A stretch of 64,000 nucleotides of DNA from Amaurobius ferox (Eukaryota > Arthropoda > Arachnida > Araneae > Amaurobiidae). A program made the position numbers and the translations under genes. Each line of letters starts with the position of its first letter. The stretch's first letter is position 1. The stretch spans positions 55,241,236 through 55,305,235 of the forward strand of contig OX578137.1 of assembly GCA_951213105.1 (NCBI GenBank). The letters are read 5' to 3'. The notes under the pieces were generated by a model. It ran no database searches and was not told the DNA's origin. It saw nothing but the letters and a program-made list of their open reading frames with translations. Positions 1-11,021 of this stretch are shown piece after piece.

Positions 1-81
1 AATTGGATTTACTGTACAGTTAATTTTTATTTTATATTTACTAAAACTAGTATATTTATTACTGATTTGTTTTATAAGATA

Positions 82-886
82 CTAGCAGCGATTACCCGGC
101 GTTGCTCGGGATTTACGATGCAAAACTCTGATAAAATTACACCGAAGCATATAGGGCCGTGAATCTTATACATTGTTTATTCACTATGAAAGAAGTAAAT
201 TCATTGCATTATGTAAGAATAAAATGGAGCTGATTAGCCACTCTTTGGCCAATCAGATATATTGGATCATACATTCATATTTTTCTTCTTTATATATATA
301 GATAGATAGATAGATATTTTTATATTCATTTATTTATTATTCAAATTAATAAAATTTGTTGAGTAAGCCTGTGAAAAATAAACCATGGTGAAAAAGTTTC
401 CACTTAAATTCATATTTCAAACCTGCGATTTTCAAAAGTGACTAACACGTTCAATAAATTCCAACAAAACTCAGAGATGTAATTGACTTTCACGTTTTAA
501 ACCAACGATTTCCATCCTTTTCCGTTGGGAATCACGGAGTTAGAGAGAACTCCTCCTAGAAAAAAGTTTCGTTTCCATTAATATCTCGACAACTCCTGGT
601 CTTAAAAACGCGAGATTTGGACTAAATTTATGGAGGCTATTTCAAAACTACCCACAAAATTTCATTAAATTCGGTGCAGCTGTTCTCCCGTGATGATGAG
701 ACAAACGAAAATTTCGTTTTTCACTAATATCGCGACAACCCCTGGTGTTAGAAACGCGAAACGGACTAAATTTTAAGTGGGACTATTTCAAGACTACCCA
801 TCAAATTTCATCAAATTCGGTTCAGTCGTTCTTCCGTGATGTTAGATCATACATACATACATACTTTTCTTCTTTATATATATAGA
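82..886 (-). mobile_element. Complete non-autonomous Helitron, about 805 bp
   Basis: Read on the minus strand the element begins TCTATATATATAAAG at 886 and ends GCTGCTAG at 82. A stem-loop lies just before the end (CCCGAGCAACGCCGGG, plus positions about 96-110). The base before TC is A (887) and the base after CTAG is T (81), the A/T target expected for Helitrons. These three marks (5' TC, 3' hairpin then CTRR, A|T target) define the family. No Rep/helicase coding is present, so it would need transposase in trans. Near its 5' end a module of about 150 bp (gaacggctgaaccgaatt-like) occurs twice in tandem, as in the other Helitrons here. Its 3' hairpin differs from the CCGT...ACGG hairpin of the other copies, so it belongs to another subfamily. 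Confidence 0.85.
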
Positions 887-2767
887 TTTAGGTCTTTGTT
901 TTATATATTGTGTGTTATCTATTTAAATGTTGTATTATTATTTATGTTTTAGATATTGTGCTGTAAATTATATATATATATATTTTTATTTTGATATGTT
1001 TTTTAATGAATTAATGTTGGTAATTTGTTTTTTTTTCCTTTTTTTTGTTTGCTTTTGCCGCTTTCATTTTGTTTGATTTATTTATTCATTTTGTGTTTCT
1101 TGTCTTGATATTTCTATCATATGTTTTACTTTTCCTGCAACACATAGTAATCTCAGAGGAAATCCGGCAACAAATAAATTTTAAACAAGAGGTTTACAGG
1201 CATAAGAACGAAGGGATCTTTCGTCCCCTCGTTAACAAGGGAGAGCGAAAGATCAGAGGCACCCTCAAGAAGGTCCAATTTAAATGCAGTGCTTGACAAA
1301 AAATGCATCGAAGCGCCCCAAAGCAACTGTCTGATTAGCTTGAAACTTAGCACGTGCAATGCAAACAAAACATATAAAGAAATGATTACAATATCAAATC
1401 ATAAGGACTCTTTATTAAAGCGCATTTGCTTTATAACCGTCACGGATTAGTAACTTGTACAGTCCCTCTTTGTTGATTATATACATGATTACATACTTAA
1501 TACGTGGCATAAAATCAAGCAAAATTATTATGCACTTATGTGTCAGATTAAGTCAAGTATTCTGCAATTGTTGCTTCAGGTACCTGATAGGTACTTGAAG
1601 CAAGAATTGCTTCAGGTAATGGCTGAACGGTAATGGCTGAAACGGACTTCTCAACATAGTGAAAAAATGCTCGATTTGAGAGAATTCTGGAAATCTTGCT
1701 AGTTACGACAGATTTTCAAAATCACAAGGTACTCTTTGGAGTAGAAACCATATATGAGCGAGCCTTACTTTGTTGGCAAATGCTCCCGTGAAGACTTGAG
1801 GGGAAAGATAATACGGCATGTCTGGAGATCTATTTTATTCATCGCACTGCTATTAGAAATATCATATCACTACTAGTGAAAGCCGGCTTTCGTAGTAGAT
1901 GGATCATTGCACCTATATACCAGAACAAATAACAGAGTGCTTCTTTACAATACTATCTGTACATAAGAGCTGTCCGGTGTATCTCCATATGCAAATTTCA
2001 TGATCATCCGCATCGAGGCAGAATCAAAATTCAACACTAACAACTAAGTAATACCATTTTGGGGTCAATCATGATTCCTAGGTGCAGTTCCACTCCAGAA
2101 GCAACAGCTGAAGGTGTGTGATTAGTGTATTAGTTATAGCATTTTAAAAATATACTTCAGTGCAATTCTTCAGTTACTAGGAGTCTTATATTTGTATGTG
2201 ATGATACAGAATGCTACATTGAGAAGTTGTACTTCTTTGGATGGTGAACAGGGCTGCAACAAAAATTCTGGTTTATCTCACTAACAGCCTCTTTATCAGT
2301 AGTCCTCCTGTGGGCATCATGTTCTGCGCAGTATGTATCAGAATTATTACACAGTTTCCTCTAAGCATAAACCTACCTTTTGCAGTTACACAATGCGTAC
2401 TATCTATCTCAATGTCGCCCAGTTGAAAGTAGGGCCGATTACGTTGTTAAAGGTATTGCAAAGGGGAAATTAAAGGGCATTGAAATTGCAGCAGAAAATA
2501 AAATGATCGTCTGATATCGCCTTACATAGGGCGTAGTTTGCTTATTGCAAATGTTGTCTAGGAATGACGTAGAATAGTGGCAAAATTTTAATTACTTGCT
2601 AATTTAGAGTAATATGGATACCATTGTTTTGGTTCTCAGAATATTTTATCAGGGTGCTTCTACTTTTACCGAAAAAAGTTGAATCAAATGTAAAAATAAT
2701 CTTATATAATACTTGTTTAATAAATCTAAGGAATTTGTTCAAAGTTAATAGAATACTCAGTTGAAGA

Positions 2768-2770
<3 letters not shown>
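887..2770. other. No recognised gene; AT-rich intergenic DNA
   Basis: Short open frames occur at 1045-1296 (+), 1153-1368 (-) and 2241-2426 (+), but none resembles a known family and their composition is that of the surrounding DNA. The 1045 frame is built from oligo-T at its start. One strong hairpin is listed separately. The stretch may contain old transposon remains that I could not classify. Confidence 0.5.
1573..1601. other. 13-bp-arm hairpin
   Basis: GCTTCAGGTACCT at 1573-1585 is followed by a 3-nt loop (GAT) and AGGTACTTGAAGC at 1589-1601. Twelve of 13 positions pair, and the exception would be a G-U wobble in RNA. A further GCTTCAGGTA follows at about 1609, so the arm motif occurs three times. 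Function unknown. Confidence 0.6.

Positions 2771-2799
<29 letters not shown>
2771..2799. repeat. (TA)n microsatellite
   Basis: Uninterrupted alternating TA over about 28 bases. Confidence 0.95.
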
Positions 2800-2801
<2 letters not shown>

Positions 2802-3053
2802 CTTATTTTTATAAACAAAACTCATGTGTTTCTTAATTCAAAATCTTAATACAAAATTGTTTTGACCAACATAACCAAGACCGCATTCGCATGGAATAAA
2901 CACCTACTAGCGATCCGTAACACGTTTGCACATTTGAAGTGAATACAATAATTATTGTTTGGAGTTTTTGATAGAGACTGCAAATTTATTCAAGATAAAA
3001 TGCCTTTACCATTACAGCACAAAAAAGTGTAAATTAATAACATTACATAGACT
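2800..3053. other. Nothing recognised
   Basis: AT-rich sequence between the TA microsatellite and the hairpin-headed repeat cluster; no frame or repeat identified. Confidence 0.5.
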
Positions 3054-4960
3054 AAAATGCTGATGTGGACAGCACATGACTTTCCCTGCAGACTCATTTT
3101 CACGTTCTCTTTATTTCTTCAATTATTCTTTACATTGAGTTTAATTGCACAAAAGAACAGCCATAATTATTTTAAATTACGCTGAATTTGCACTTTTAAT
3201 TCAATTTTCGTTTTAATTTGGTAACTGGACTTATTTTCAATGGTGGAATAGCGAAAATACGAAACAAAAAAATATCTGGAGAACGGATAAACCTATTGTA
3301 ACGCGATTGGTCTTATTCTTTTTCGTCTTTAAAATTTACGTATAAAATAGTCATTTAATTGATATATTCGAGCATACATAGTATTTAATATTTAAATTTA
3401 ACGATTTTGGCGGGGGCATTTCGCAAAAAAGGCAGGTTACATTTCTTAGAATCGTTCAAAAATCCAATCAGCACCAGGTTAACTACAAATGATTTATCTA
3501 CCAAATTTTGTGAAATTTATTCTATTTATCTTTCAGCTAGAATGGAACCAAGCAATTTTTGCGGGTTATTTTGAAAAATAAGGCAGGTTCTTTTATCCCG
3601 AATAGTACCAAATTCTAATCAGCACCATCGTCCCAAGAAGACAATCAGAAGACAATTTTATGCGTCTGTATACGTAAGTAATACTAATACGGTGAACATT
3701 AGTATACGGATCTACAAGTTTTGAAACCTCTAGATCACTAAAATCACTTTTTACCGCAACGTCTTGTGTGGGGGAGCGGGGGGGGGGGGTTGTCTGGGCA
3801 ATGTATGCATCCACTTTAAGTGAAAAATCAATTGATCGAATTTCATAAAATTTGGTAGGTAAGTCACTTGTGGGTGACCTCAAAATTGTGGGTGACCTCA
3901 AAATCTAGTGTTACTCAGATTTTGGCAGGATTCGGGATAAGAAAACCTGAATTTTTGCGAAATGATCAGCAAAAATGTCCTGTATCCACTCTAGCTGAAA
4001 ACTTAATAGACCAGATTTCACAAAATTTGGTAGTTAAGTTACTTGTGGGTGACCCTTATACTGATTAGATTTCGGTAAGTTTCGGAACAAAGAAGCGGCT
4101 GTTTTGGGGAAATGGTCCGCAAAAATCGTTAAAATCTGAAATAAAAATCTGAAATAAAAGAAAAGAATCATGCTGAGAATTGCAACTCGAATTTTTGAAG
4201 GATACGTGTTTCTGGACTTGTAGAACAGAAAAAAACCATTTTTATTGTGACGTCTGTGTGTGTGTTTCTGTCTGGGTGTGTGTTTCTGTCTGTGTGTCTA
4301 TGCAATGCATGTATCCACTCTAAATAAAAAACTAATGGACCAAATTTCATAATTCTTTTCAAGTATGTCACTCATATGTGACACTGGTGCTGATTAGATT
4401 TTGGAACGATTCGGGAAAAAAGATCCTGCCTTCTTTTGCGAAATGGCCCTCAAAAATCATATGCATTCCCTCTTATCTGACAAATTAATTGAACAAATTA
4501 CGCAAAATTTGGTAAGTATATATCTGATACTATATATCTGATTAGATTTTGGTACGATTAGGAAAAAACGAATCTGCCTGTTTTTGCGAAATGTCCCACA
4601 AATCAAAAATATCCGATCTAAAATAAAATACAGCATTTGCTTGAATGTATCAATTAAATGCTTGTTTCATATGTAATTTTTGATGACAAAGGTAATAAAA
4701 TACACGCCATAATTCTAAAATTTACCATTCTCGACAAATTTAAATTTTTAATTTTGAAGAAATGAAGATCAGTTTCACAGTTAAAAAACTATTCAATAAA
4801 TGTCTTAAAACTTTGAAGCTAAGACCTCTGATGGTTATCTTGATGCTGATTAAATTTGATATGATTCGGAAAATTATAACTGACATTTTTTTTCTTTTTT
4901 TTTTTTGCGAAATGGTTCGCAAAGATAGTGAAACTCAGAAATAATTTATCTGAAATAATT
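3054..4960. repeat. Rearranged cluster of hairpin-headed repeat family, old copies
   Basis: At 3054-3095 the sequence CTGATGTGGACAGCACATGA followed by CTTTCC is the reverse complement of the 3' end of the copy at 31214-31847, and 3180-3260 also matches that copy in reverse. From about 3680 the orientation flips to plus. Two further partial plus copies follow (about 3680-4110 and 4160-4960), each with a CTGTGTGTG microsatellite, then AACTAATGGACCGAATTTCA-like and CTGATTAGATTTTGG-like modules repeated in series. A homopolymer of 10 or more G lies near 3779-3789. The short frames here are by-products of the repeat. The arrangement suggests inverted and tandem rearrangement of one family; internal boundaries are approximate. 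Confidence 0.6.
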
Positions 4961-5639
4961 GTTGAATTCTATTAATTAAGTCCATATTCTTCAGGTAGAG
5001 AATATAACTGACCCCATGACTGTAGAATGAACCGTTCTCGAGATATCAAAGTTTTTTGAAATTTTGAGTACCTGAAGAATTTTAAATTAGTTAAGTTTCC
5101 AAATGAAACGATGATGTAATAAAAAGGTAAAATGGATATAATGCGAATTGCTAATGAACACTGCAAAAGCGTTTTAGTTGATTTTGTTCCTACTACATTT
5201 TCTATTATAGAAATTTATGACACAAAAACCTCCTTCTCTGAGAGAAAGTTTCTTCAAAACTTTGCCGCATATATTCCCACGTGTCTGTAAGATTAACAGA
5301 CCATGTCAAGCTACTGACATCTAAAGATTTATTCTTTCCCATATCATCCTTTCATTTCCCATAAGATGATATGAATCTTTCGTGCTCGGAGAAGATGGAT
5401 ATTTGTATAAAGTGAATTTAAATATTAGGTTATTTACTGCAATAATACCCTGCCATAATACTGTGCGATCTTGACTATAAAGTACCCCTACTCAATAATC
5501 CACTTATAACCGAACTTGTTATGATGATGTTTCAGAACAAATTAGACAGGATATATCAGGGCATTTGTTTCGTTTGCACAGGAGACTCGTGCTATACAGA
5601 AATACTGATCTTAGCGATGCAAGAAGTTCTGCTCTGTAG
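4961..5639. other. No recognised gene
   Basis: AT-rich sequence with a few short open frames on both strands (for example 4972-5166 minus) that match nothing I know. The inverted words CATATCATCCT and AAGATGATATG near 5340-5370 could form a weak hairpin. Otherwise nothing is visible. Confidence 0.45.
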
Positions 5640-6190
5640 TCCCCATTTTGAAGTTATAATACCGGAAGGCGATGTTTACTATGAATGTCGATGAACACTG
5701 TGTTCAACAACGACCGTAAGCTAATCATCTCTTATGCTTTTCACATGCAGTGCGCTACTGTATTTCAATGCCGCTAAATGTGCAATATGTCCTTAAAACA
5801 GCACACATTTTAAGTGTCCACACAGCTAGAAATCACAAGGATTATGATCCGAAAAAAGAAGTTGCCATTCTGTAGGTAACGATCGACAAATTACTTTGCT
5901 CTCTGTGAAATTTTGCCGTAAAAATTACTGTACATAAGCTTACAAAGCGCCCAGTATGTGTACCTGAAAGTAGTTGGATCGAATTATTATCGCTGTTGCA
6001 AGGAATGCACAACAGAAGAGCTGAGAATCTCTCAGAATCTTTAAACTGTTACAGGACATTTCATATGGCCATTTGGGTTTAGTTTCTTGGAAGGAGCTTG
6101 GTCCAAAGATAAATGTGGCTATGCATCCACACCAGACTGTAACTTCAGGCGCATGCAATGTAATCTACCGTGAAACACGACGGTTTTCCA
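5640..6190 (-). pseudogene. Decayed mariner-like (IS630-Tc1-mariner) transposase fragment
   Basis: On the minus strand the frame at 6158-5940 reads HAPEVTVWCG, then a GP motif (FIFGPSSFQE) and GPYEMS-like residues, the block between the first two catalytic Asp residues in mariner-like transposases. In another frame around 5852-5730 comes NPCDF-stop-LCGHLK, then GHIAHLAALK and HVKSIRDD. These match the family pattern SPDLNPCDFWLWG-LK...L-ALK---HV. Stops fall at conserved Trp positions and at least one frameshift separates the blocks. The first and second catalytic Asp motifs are not readable, so the gene is dead. No terminal inverted repeats were found. Identification rests on motif order seen by eye; the exact subfamily is unknown. 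Confidence 0.65.
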
Positions 6191-6430
6191 TGCCTCAAAT
6201 GAGACTGTCGATATGGGATATGGCCCTCATTCTTGTTTTAAATAACTCAATATTTTACCAAATTTTTAAATTTATAGTTCATTACAACATATTTTAGATG
6301 ATTATAAAAGACTATTTCATTAATAGTTTAAGCTAGTTGCCTAATAGTTAGGATTTTTCTTTTCAGCAACATGTCCGGAGTGCAAAAAAATCGGGCTGTA
6401 TTCCATATAGCAAAAAGATTTATTACAAAT
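6191..6430. other. No recognised gene; AT-rich spacer
   Basis: Sequence between the decayed transposase and the GC-rich block, ending in a TA-rich run. The upstream part of the transposase may extend into it in degraded form, but I could not read it. Confidence 0.4.
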
Positions 6431-6431
6431 A

Positions 6432-6480
6432 TATATATACTACTAGGGGCTCCGCCCCCTAGTAATATATGTATATATAT
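6432..6480. other. GC-rich hairpin inside TA-rich arms
   Basis: ACTAGGGG (6442-6449) and CCCCTAGT (6456-6463) form an 8-bp stem with a 6-nt loop, flanked outward by TATATATAC and GTATATATA, which also pair. It marks the left edge of the GC-rich block. A role as an element terminus is an inference. Confidence 0.6.
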
Positions 6481-7011
6481 GTAACCCCCGTAACTTGCGA
6501 CCCCCGTAGTTCGCAAACCCCGTAGTTCGCAAACCCCGTAACTCGCTTCGCGAGTCGGGAGGCTTACGTCCTACACGCTGCCGCTTGTTGAGTTCACTTT
6601 GCGAGCACTTTCGTCCCGCGTGCTACGCAGGCGTAACACGCAAATAGGTGCCGTCCTTGTTAACTGACATTCACCAGCCTTAGAACTCGCTTCAAATCAA
6701 AACCCCAGAAACGCTTGCGTCCCTTCTGGACGGCGCATACTATCGCCTACGTGTCCCATGCTCGATAACGATCGCAGAATCCCAGGACTCCACCTGCCAT
6801 TGTCTGCCGGTTATTAACCCCGTTACTCAATTCACGAGTCGGAAGGCTTCGCCTCTAAATCGCTGATGCTCACAAACGCTCGCAGAACCCCGGAGATCCG
6901 TCCTCCAACGGCTACCGCTCATTCTCCTCCTTAATTGGATTCGCGAATCTGAAGGCTTCGCTTCCTGCTCGCTGACTCTCGGTTCGCTAGCACTTTAGTG
7001 CCCAGGAATAA
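6480..7011. repeat. GC-rich block of degenerate short repeats
   Basis: A sharp rise in GC against the AT-rich surroundings. Recurring words include AACCCCGTA, CGAGTCGGGAGGCTT, TCGCCTACGTGTCCCAT, CGCAGAATCCC and GCTACCGCTCATT. The same words, in the same order, recur in the block at 13040-13640 and its four tandem copies, so this is a repeat family and not a gene. It runs directly into the truncated LINE at about 7012. I do not recognise the family. Confidence 0.7.
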
Positions 7012-7941
7012 TCCGCAAGAATACCGGCTCCAGTTGAGGGTTTGCGTGATGGTACTGCTATTAGGGTCATAAAAAACCCCAGGATGAGACAAGTACTTGT
7101 GAGTTTCTACCATCCAGATACGCTGCCCACAGATGTCACTGAGAGCCTGAACTTTTTAAAATTCGGATTTGATTGTGTTAAACTTAAGACGAGAAATATA
7201 GACCAATATGCTTCTTTTATGCTGGCAGCTAATGAGGAACATTACCATGAACTCTCTGATCCCAGTATATGGCCAATTGGACTCAAGATGTTTGAATTCT
7301 TGGGTCGTCCACGACAAATAGTTGGTGAAACAGTGAACTATAAGCCTATTGAATATAATCCTGAGGATGCATGTGATCAAAAAACTGGTAGCAGTTCAAC
7401 AGAAAGTAACTGTCTGCCAGACAGTCCAACAGCAAATCACTTAAATGGATATAGCTACACATCTGTTCCTGTGCCTTGCAATCATACCAATTTAATGATG
7501 GATATAAGAAATGAAATAAAATTTTATTACCTAAATGTACGTGGATTGAGAACTGAAATTAACGAGTTTTATGTCATCACTTTATCATATGACTTCGATG
7601 TCATTTGACTAACTGAAGCATGGTTAAATGGTGATATTGGTAGTTATGAAATTTTCGATGATAAATATAATGTCTTTAGGTGTGATAGAGATTCGGTTGC
7701 TACTGGGTTATATCGAGGCGGAGGTGTACTTAGTGTCATAAAAAAGGCTTTTGATTCCATTGAACTGATTGATGTATCACTTGAAAAAGAGTGCCTATGG
7801 ATTCGAGTCAGTGCATCTTTTACCTGCAAATTTTATATTTGTGTCATTTACTTCGTGCCTAATACTACTGTTGATAAGTATGAAATTTTCTTTAAAAGCG
7901 TTGGAAAAAAATTCTGTACTTCACCCGATCACATATTTATA
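7012..7941 (+). pseudogene. Non-LTR retrotransposon: ORF1 C-terminal domain and N-terminal half of endonuclease
   Basis: One frame runs from after the stop at 7009 to 7941, broken only by TGA at 7606-7608. The first part resembles the C-terminal domain of LINE ORF1 proteins (YASFMLAANEEHYHELSD followed by PSIWPIGLKMFEF). The second part is an apurinic-type endonuclease: FYYLNVRGLR near 7535, then LTEAWLN just after the TGA with its catalytic Glu, YNVFRCDRD, GGGVLSVIKK and ECLWIRV. This is the Jockey/CR1-like arrangement. TGA stands where a codon such as TGC or TGT is expected. There is no upstream ATG; the first in-frame ATG is about 7084, so the copy looks 5'-truncated. It is cut after the codons for HIFI (7930-7941) by a Helitron pair, and its frame resumes at 12355. 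Reverse transcriptase is absent from the window. Confidence 0.85.
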
Positions 7942-8060
7942 CTAGCAGCATATATAACTATTTCCAGGCTACCCACAAAATTTCATAAAATTCGGTTCAG
8001 CTGTTCTCCCATGATAACGGGACAAACAGACAGACAGATTTTCAATTTTATTTATATAGA
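7942..8060 (-). mobile_element. 119-bp mini-Helitron, downstream member of a head-to-tail pair
   Basis: On the minus strand it begins TCTATATAAATAAAATTG at 8060, continues through the CTGTCTGTC and GGGAGAACAGCTGAACCG module, and stops soon after, ending GCTGCTAG at 7942. It has the two termini and almost nothing else, and the usual 3' stem-loop is eroded. Its TC follows the CTAG of the larger Helitron at 8061-8064 with no base between. The T after its own CTAG (minus strand, position 7941) is LINE sequence. Confidence 0.75.
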
Positions 8061-8278
8061 CTAGCAGCATACCCGTTCTTCGTACGGAGTATATAATGTA
8101 AAGAAACTTATAATTCGCTATCATGTGCAAATTCTGTTAAAATATTACATTTATTGCTCTTAAGAGAAGTTTAAGAATATCTGTTCTCACTATGCAAAAT
8201 TATCTTCACGGGCAGATCAGAAGAATAAAACATCCTGGTCCATTTTGTAAGCAAATTTAAAAGGAAAAAAAAGGGAAT

Positions 8279-8380
8279 TGAATCAATATATGCAACCAAT
8301 ATATGCATTGAATCAATATATGCAACCAATATATGCATTGAATCAATATATGCAACCAATATATGCATTGAATCAATATA
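8279..8380. repeat. 30-bp minisatellite inside a Helitron
   Basis: About 3.4 head-to-tail copies of a 30-bp unit containing GAATCAATATATGCAACC and AATATATGCATT. Other Helitron copies have a single GAATCAATATATGCA at the same place (for example 62886), so the expansion is local. It creates a spurious periodic frame, NQYMQPIYAL. Confidence 0.9.
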
Positions 8381-9861
8381 TACTACTTATATTGTCGCCG
8401 ATTAGAAAATATGTCAGTGTGTTAGTAGAAGATTACCCGTATTACACTATGAGTCTCAAAAATCTTTGCCAAAATAAAAGAGATGACCTAATAAATTGAA
8501 AATATCAATAATCCACGTACTCTTTATACCAGAAGTTCGTAATTGATTCCAATATATGCCAATATATATCAAAACATATGCCAATATACCTGTACTACTT
8601 ATATTCTCGTAGATTAGAAGATATACCCGCGTATTTGTAGAAGATTACTCGTACAACGTACAATATAGGAGTTTAAACAATTTTTGTCATAATAAAACAA
8701 TTTCATAATAGCTTGAAAATATCAATAATCTCCGAAAATATCAATAATAATAACATTTAAACCTGAAGACCGTAATTGATATTATCCAGTCAAAAATGCT
8801 ATAAGAAAAAATCAAATCGTTCTTTTCTAAAATATATTTTTATATCCATTTATTTATCATTCAAATCGAAAAAATAATAATTAAAATTAAAAGACAGATT
8901 TAATTTAATTACGTTTCTGAGCAACATGATATAAGATAGAATCTTCCTCATAAACTGCGAAATTAAATAACCATTTTGATTTCTTTATACTTTTAATTGT
9001 TCAGTAAAAGCTTGTGAAAATAAACCATGCAGATAATTTCCCATTTAAATCATGTTTCAAACAATTCATGTTTTCAGAAAGTGACTAATGAGCGCAAAGA
9101 ATCTCCCATCAAACTCAAAGTAAAGTTTTAATTCACTTTCAAACGATTTTCAAGCAATTCATGTTTTCAGAAAGTGACTAATTGCCGCAAAAAATCTCCC
9201 ATCAAACTCAGAGATAAGTTTGAATTCACTTACAAACGATTTTCAAGCTTTTCGTTTGGATAAACCACGGAGTTAGAGAGTAGAACTCCTGGGAAAAAGT
9301 TTCGTTTTTCATTAATATCTCGACAACCCCTGGTCATAGATACTCGAAACTTGGGCTAAATTTATGGGGGGCTATTTTAAGGCTATTTACAAAATTTTTT
9401 TTAATTCGGTTCAGCAGTTCTTCCGTGATGATAAGACCAACGAAAATTTCGTTTTTTACTAATATTGTCACGGTGAAAAGGTGTTACCCAACAGACTTAA
9501 AGTGTGACGGGAATAAATGTGTGACGGAAATAATGGATCACACAAATGAAGTAAATTGCACATTAAGTACGTAGGTGTATAATTTTGCGTTGTGTAATTT
9601 CAATAACCCCAGGTCCGGCTGCCGAGGCTTACAACATGCAAACTGGACACACAGGCACACAGCACAGTAACAAGATCAAGTTGGGAAAACATGAGACCAA
9701 ATTATCTTAAATAAACTCCTTCTTTTTATTGAAATAATTAAATATATATACAGTATTGTGGCAATTAATTGAGAAATGTCATTTTTTTCGTTTTATCACA
9801 CGTAAGCTTAGGAAGAAGCACACCAAATTAGCTCAGAGTTCAAATTGCAGTTATTATCAAA

Positions 9862-9930
9862 GTAGCAGGTGTTCGTATGCACCTGGTAAGTAGCAGGTGT
9901 TCAAATTCCTCTGCCAGGTGGCAGGTGTTC
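9862..9930. repeat. Three direct GTAGCAGGTGTTC motifs in the Tc1 leader
   Basis: The 13-bp motif occurs at 9862-9874 and 9890-9902, and as GTGGCAGGTGTTC at 9918-9930, spaced 28 bases apart, between the left inverted repeat and the transposase start. GCACCTGG between the first two is a partial inverted copy. Subterminal direct repeats bind transposase in some Tc1 families (IR/DR type); that role here is inference. No copy was seen near the right end. The tandem units repeat this stretch. Confidence 0.6.
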
Positions 9931-9972
9931 CGCAGTGGTAGTTTCTCAGTTGTTGCGGGGCTCATTAGCGTC

Positions 9973-11021
9973 ATGGATATCAGCGCGGAAACACGTGCTA
10001 AAGTGATTGCGCTTAGAGAACACACTTCTAAGACGTTCGAGGAAATAGGTAAAATATGTGGAGTGAGTACAGCAAGTGTCGAGAGGATCTGGAAGCGGTT
10101 TCAGGAAACAGGAAATGCTGGAACCAACCACTCTGGAAGATGCGGCAGAAAAAGATCAACTTCGACTCGTGACGACAAAACTTTATATCGAATGAGTGCT
10201 GAAAATCCTCGATTAACCAGTTTTGACCTGTCTAAGTCCATGGTGGCAACTGGTGTTGATATTGCACCTTCAACAGTGCGATACAGGCTGTTAGAACGCG
10301 GACGAAGAGCACGTCGAGCGTACAAGAAGCAGCTTCTGACGCTTCGCATGAAGAAAAAAAGGTTGGAATGGGCACGAAAATACAAAACATGGACTGAGAA
10401 GGACTGGGAGAAAGTTCTCTTTTCTGACAAACACATTTTGTGGTTCAGGGATTTAGATCTATGTTCGTAAGAAGAAGCCAAGGAGAACCTCTCAATCAGC
10501 ACCACATCAATCAAGCACCCAAGCATCCGCCCAAAAAGATGTTTTGGGGTTGTTTCAGCGTTTTGGGGACAGAATCTCTTGTTCCCGTAGAGGGAATGAT
10601 GAACAGTGCCAGTTACGAAGTCATATTGACCCGAAAAGTGCTTCCAACCATGGCTAAACTGTGGCCGAACGGAGATTGCGTTTTCCAACAAGACAGCCCG
10701 TCATGTCACACTTCGAAGCGAATCAAAAATTTCTGCTCAAAAAAAATATTACCGTACTGGATTGGCCCGGGAATTCACCAGACTTGAATCCCATAGAAAA
10801 TTTGTGGGCTATTGTCAAAAAACGGCTTCACAAATTTGACTGCAATGATTTTATTTGTATGATAAAATTTGAATGTAATTTGATGGACAAGCTAATTTCG
10901 GCCGTTATTGACATATGGTTGAGACGTTGAAATTAAAACTACATGTGCTAGTCTAGTACATTCCATGCCGAAACGTGTCTGTGATGTTTTAAAGTCTCGG
11001 GGAGGTCATATCACTTATTAG
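9973..11021 (+). pseudogene. Tc1-like DD34E transposase, three frameshifts (unit 1)
   Basis: The start ATG at 9973 begins MDISAETRAKVIALREH, the usual start of the N-terminal helix-turn-helix; the frame is open further upstream but without family character. The order is HTH 1 (EEIGKICGVSTASVERIWK), a GRPR-like hook (GRCGRKR), HTH 2 (PSTVRYRLLE), EKDWEKVLFSD with catalytic Asp 1, FVRRSQGEP, KMFWGCFS, VFQQDSPSCH with Asp 2, LDWPGNSPDLNPIENLW with the catalytic Glu, and SMPKRV...RGGHI at the end. Asp 2 and Glu are 34 residues apart. Frame shifts by -1 near 10430, by -1 in an A-run near 10750, and again near 10920; the last block ends at TAG 11019-11021. With the frames joined, about 349 codons fit a normal Tc1 transposase. 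It would cut and paste DNA between inverted repeats, but is inactive as it stands. Confidence 0.93.

Noticed and set aside
8279..8380. Periodic direct repeats that could suggest a CRISPR-like array
   Set aside because: There are no unique spacers; it is a simple 30-bp minisatellite inside a eukaryotic Helitron.
10101..10691. 196-codon open frame on the minus strand, repeated in all units
   Set aside because: It is antisense to the Tc1 transposase, which has clear motifs on the plus strand; a shadow frame.
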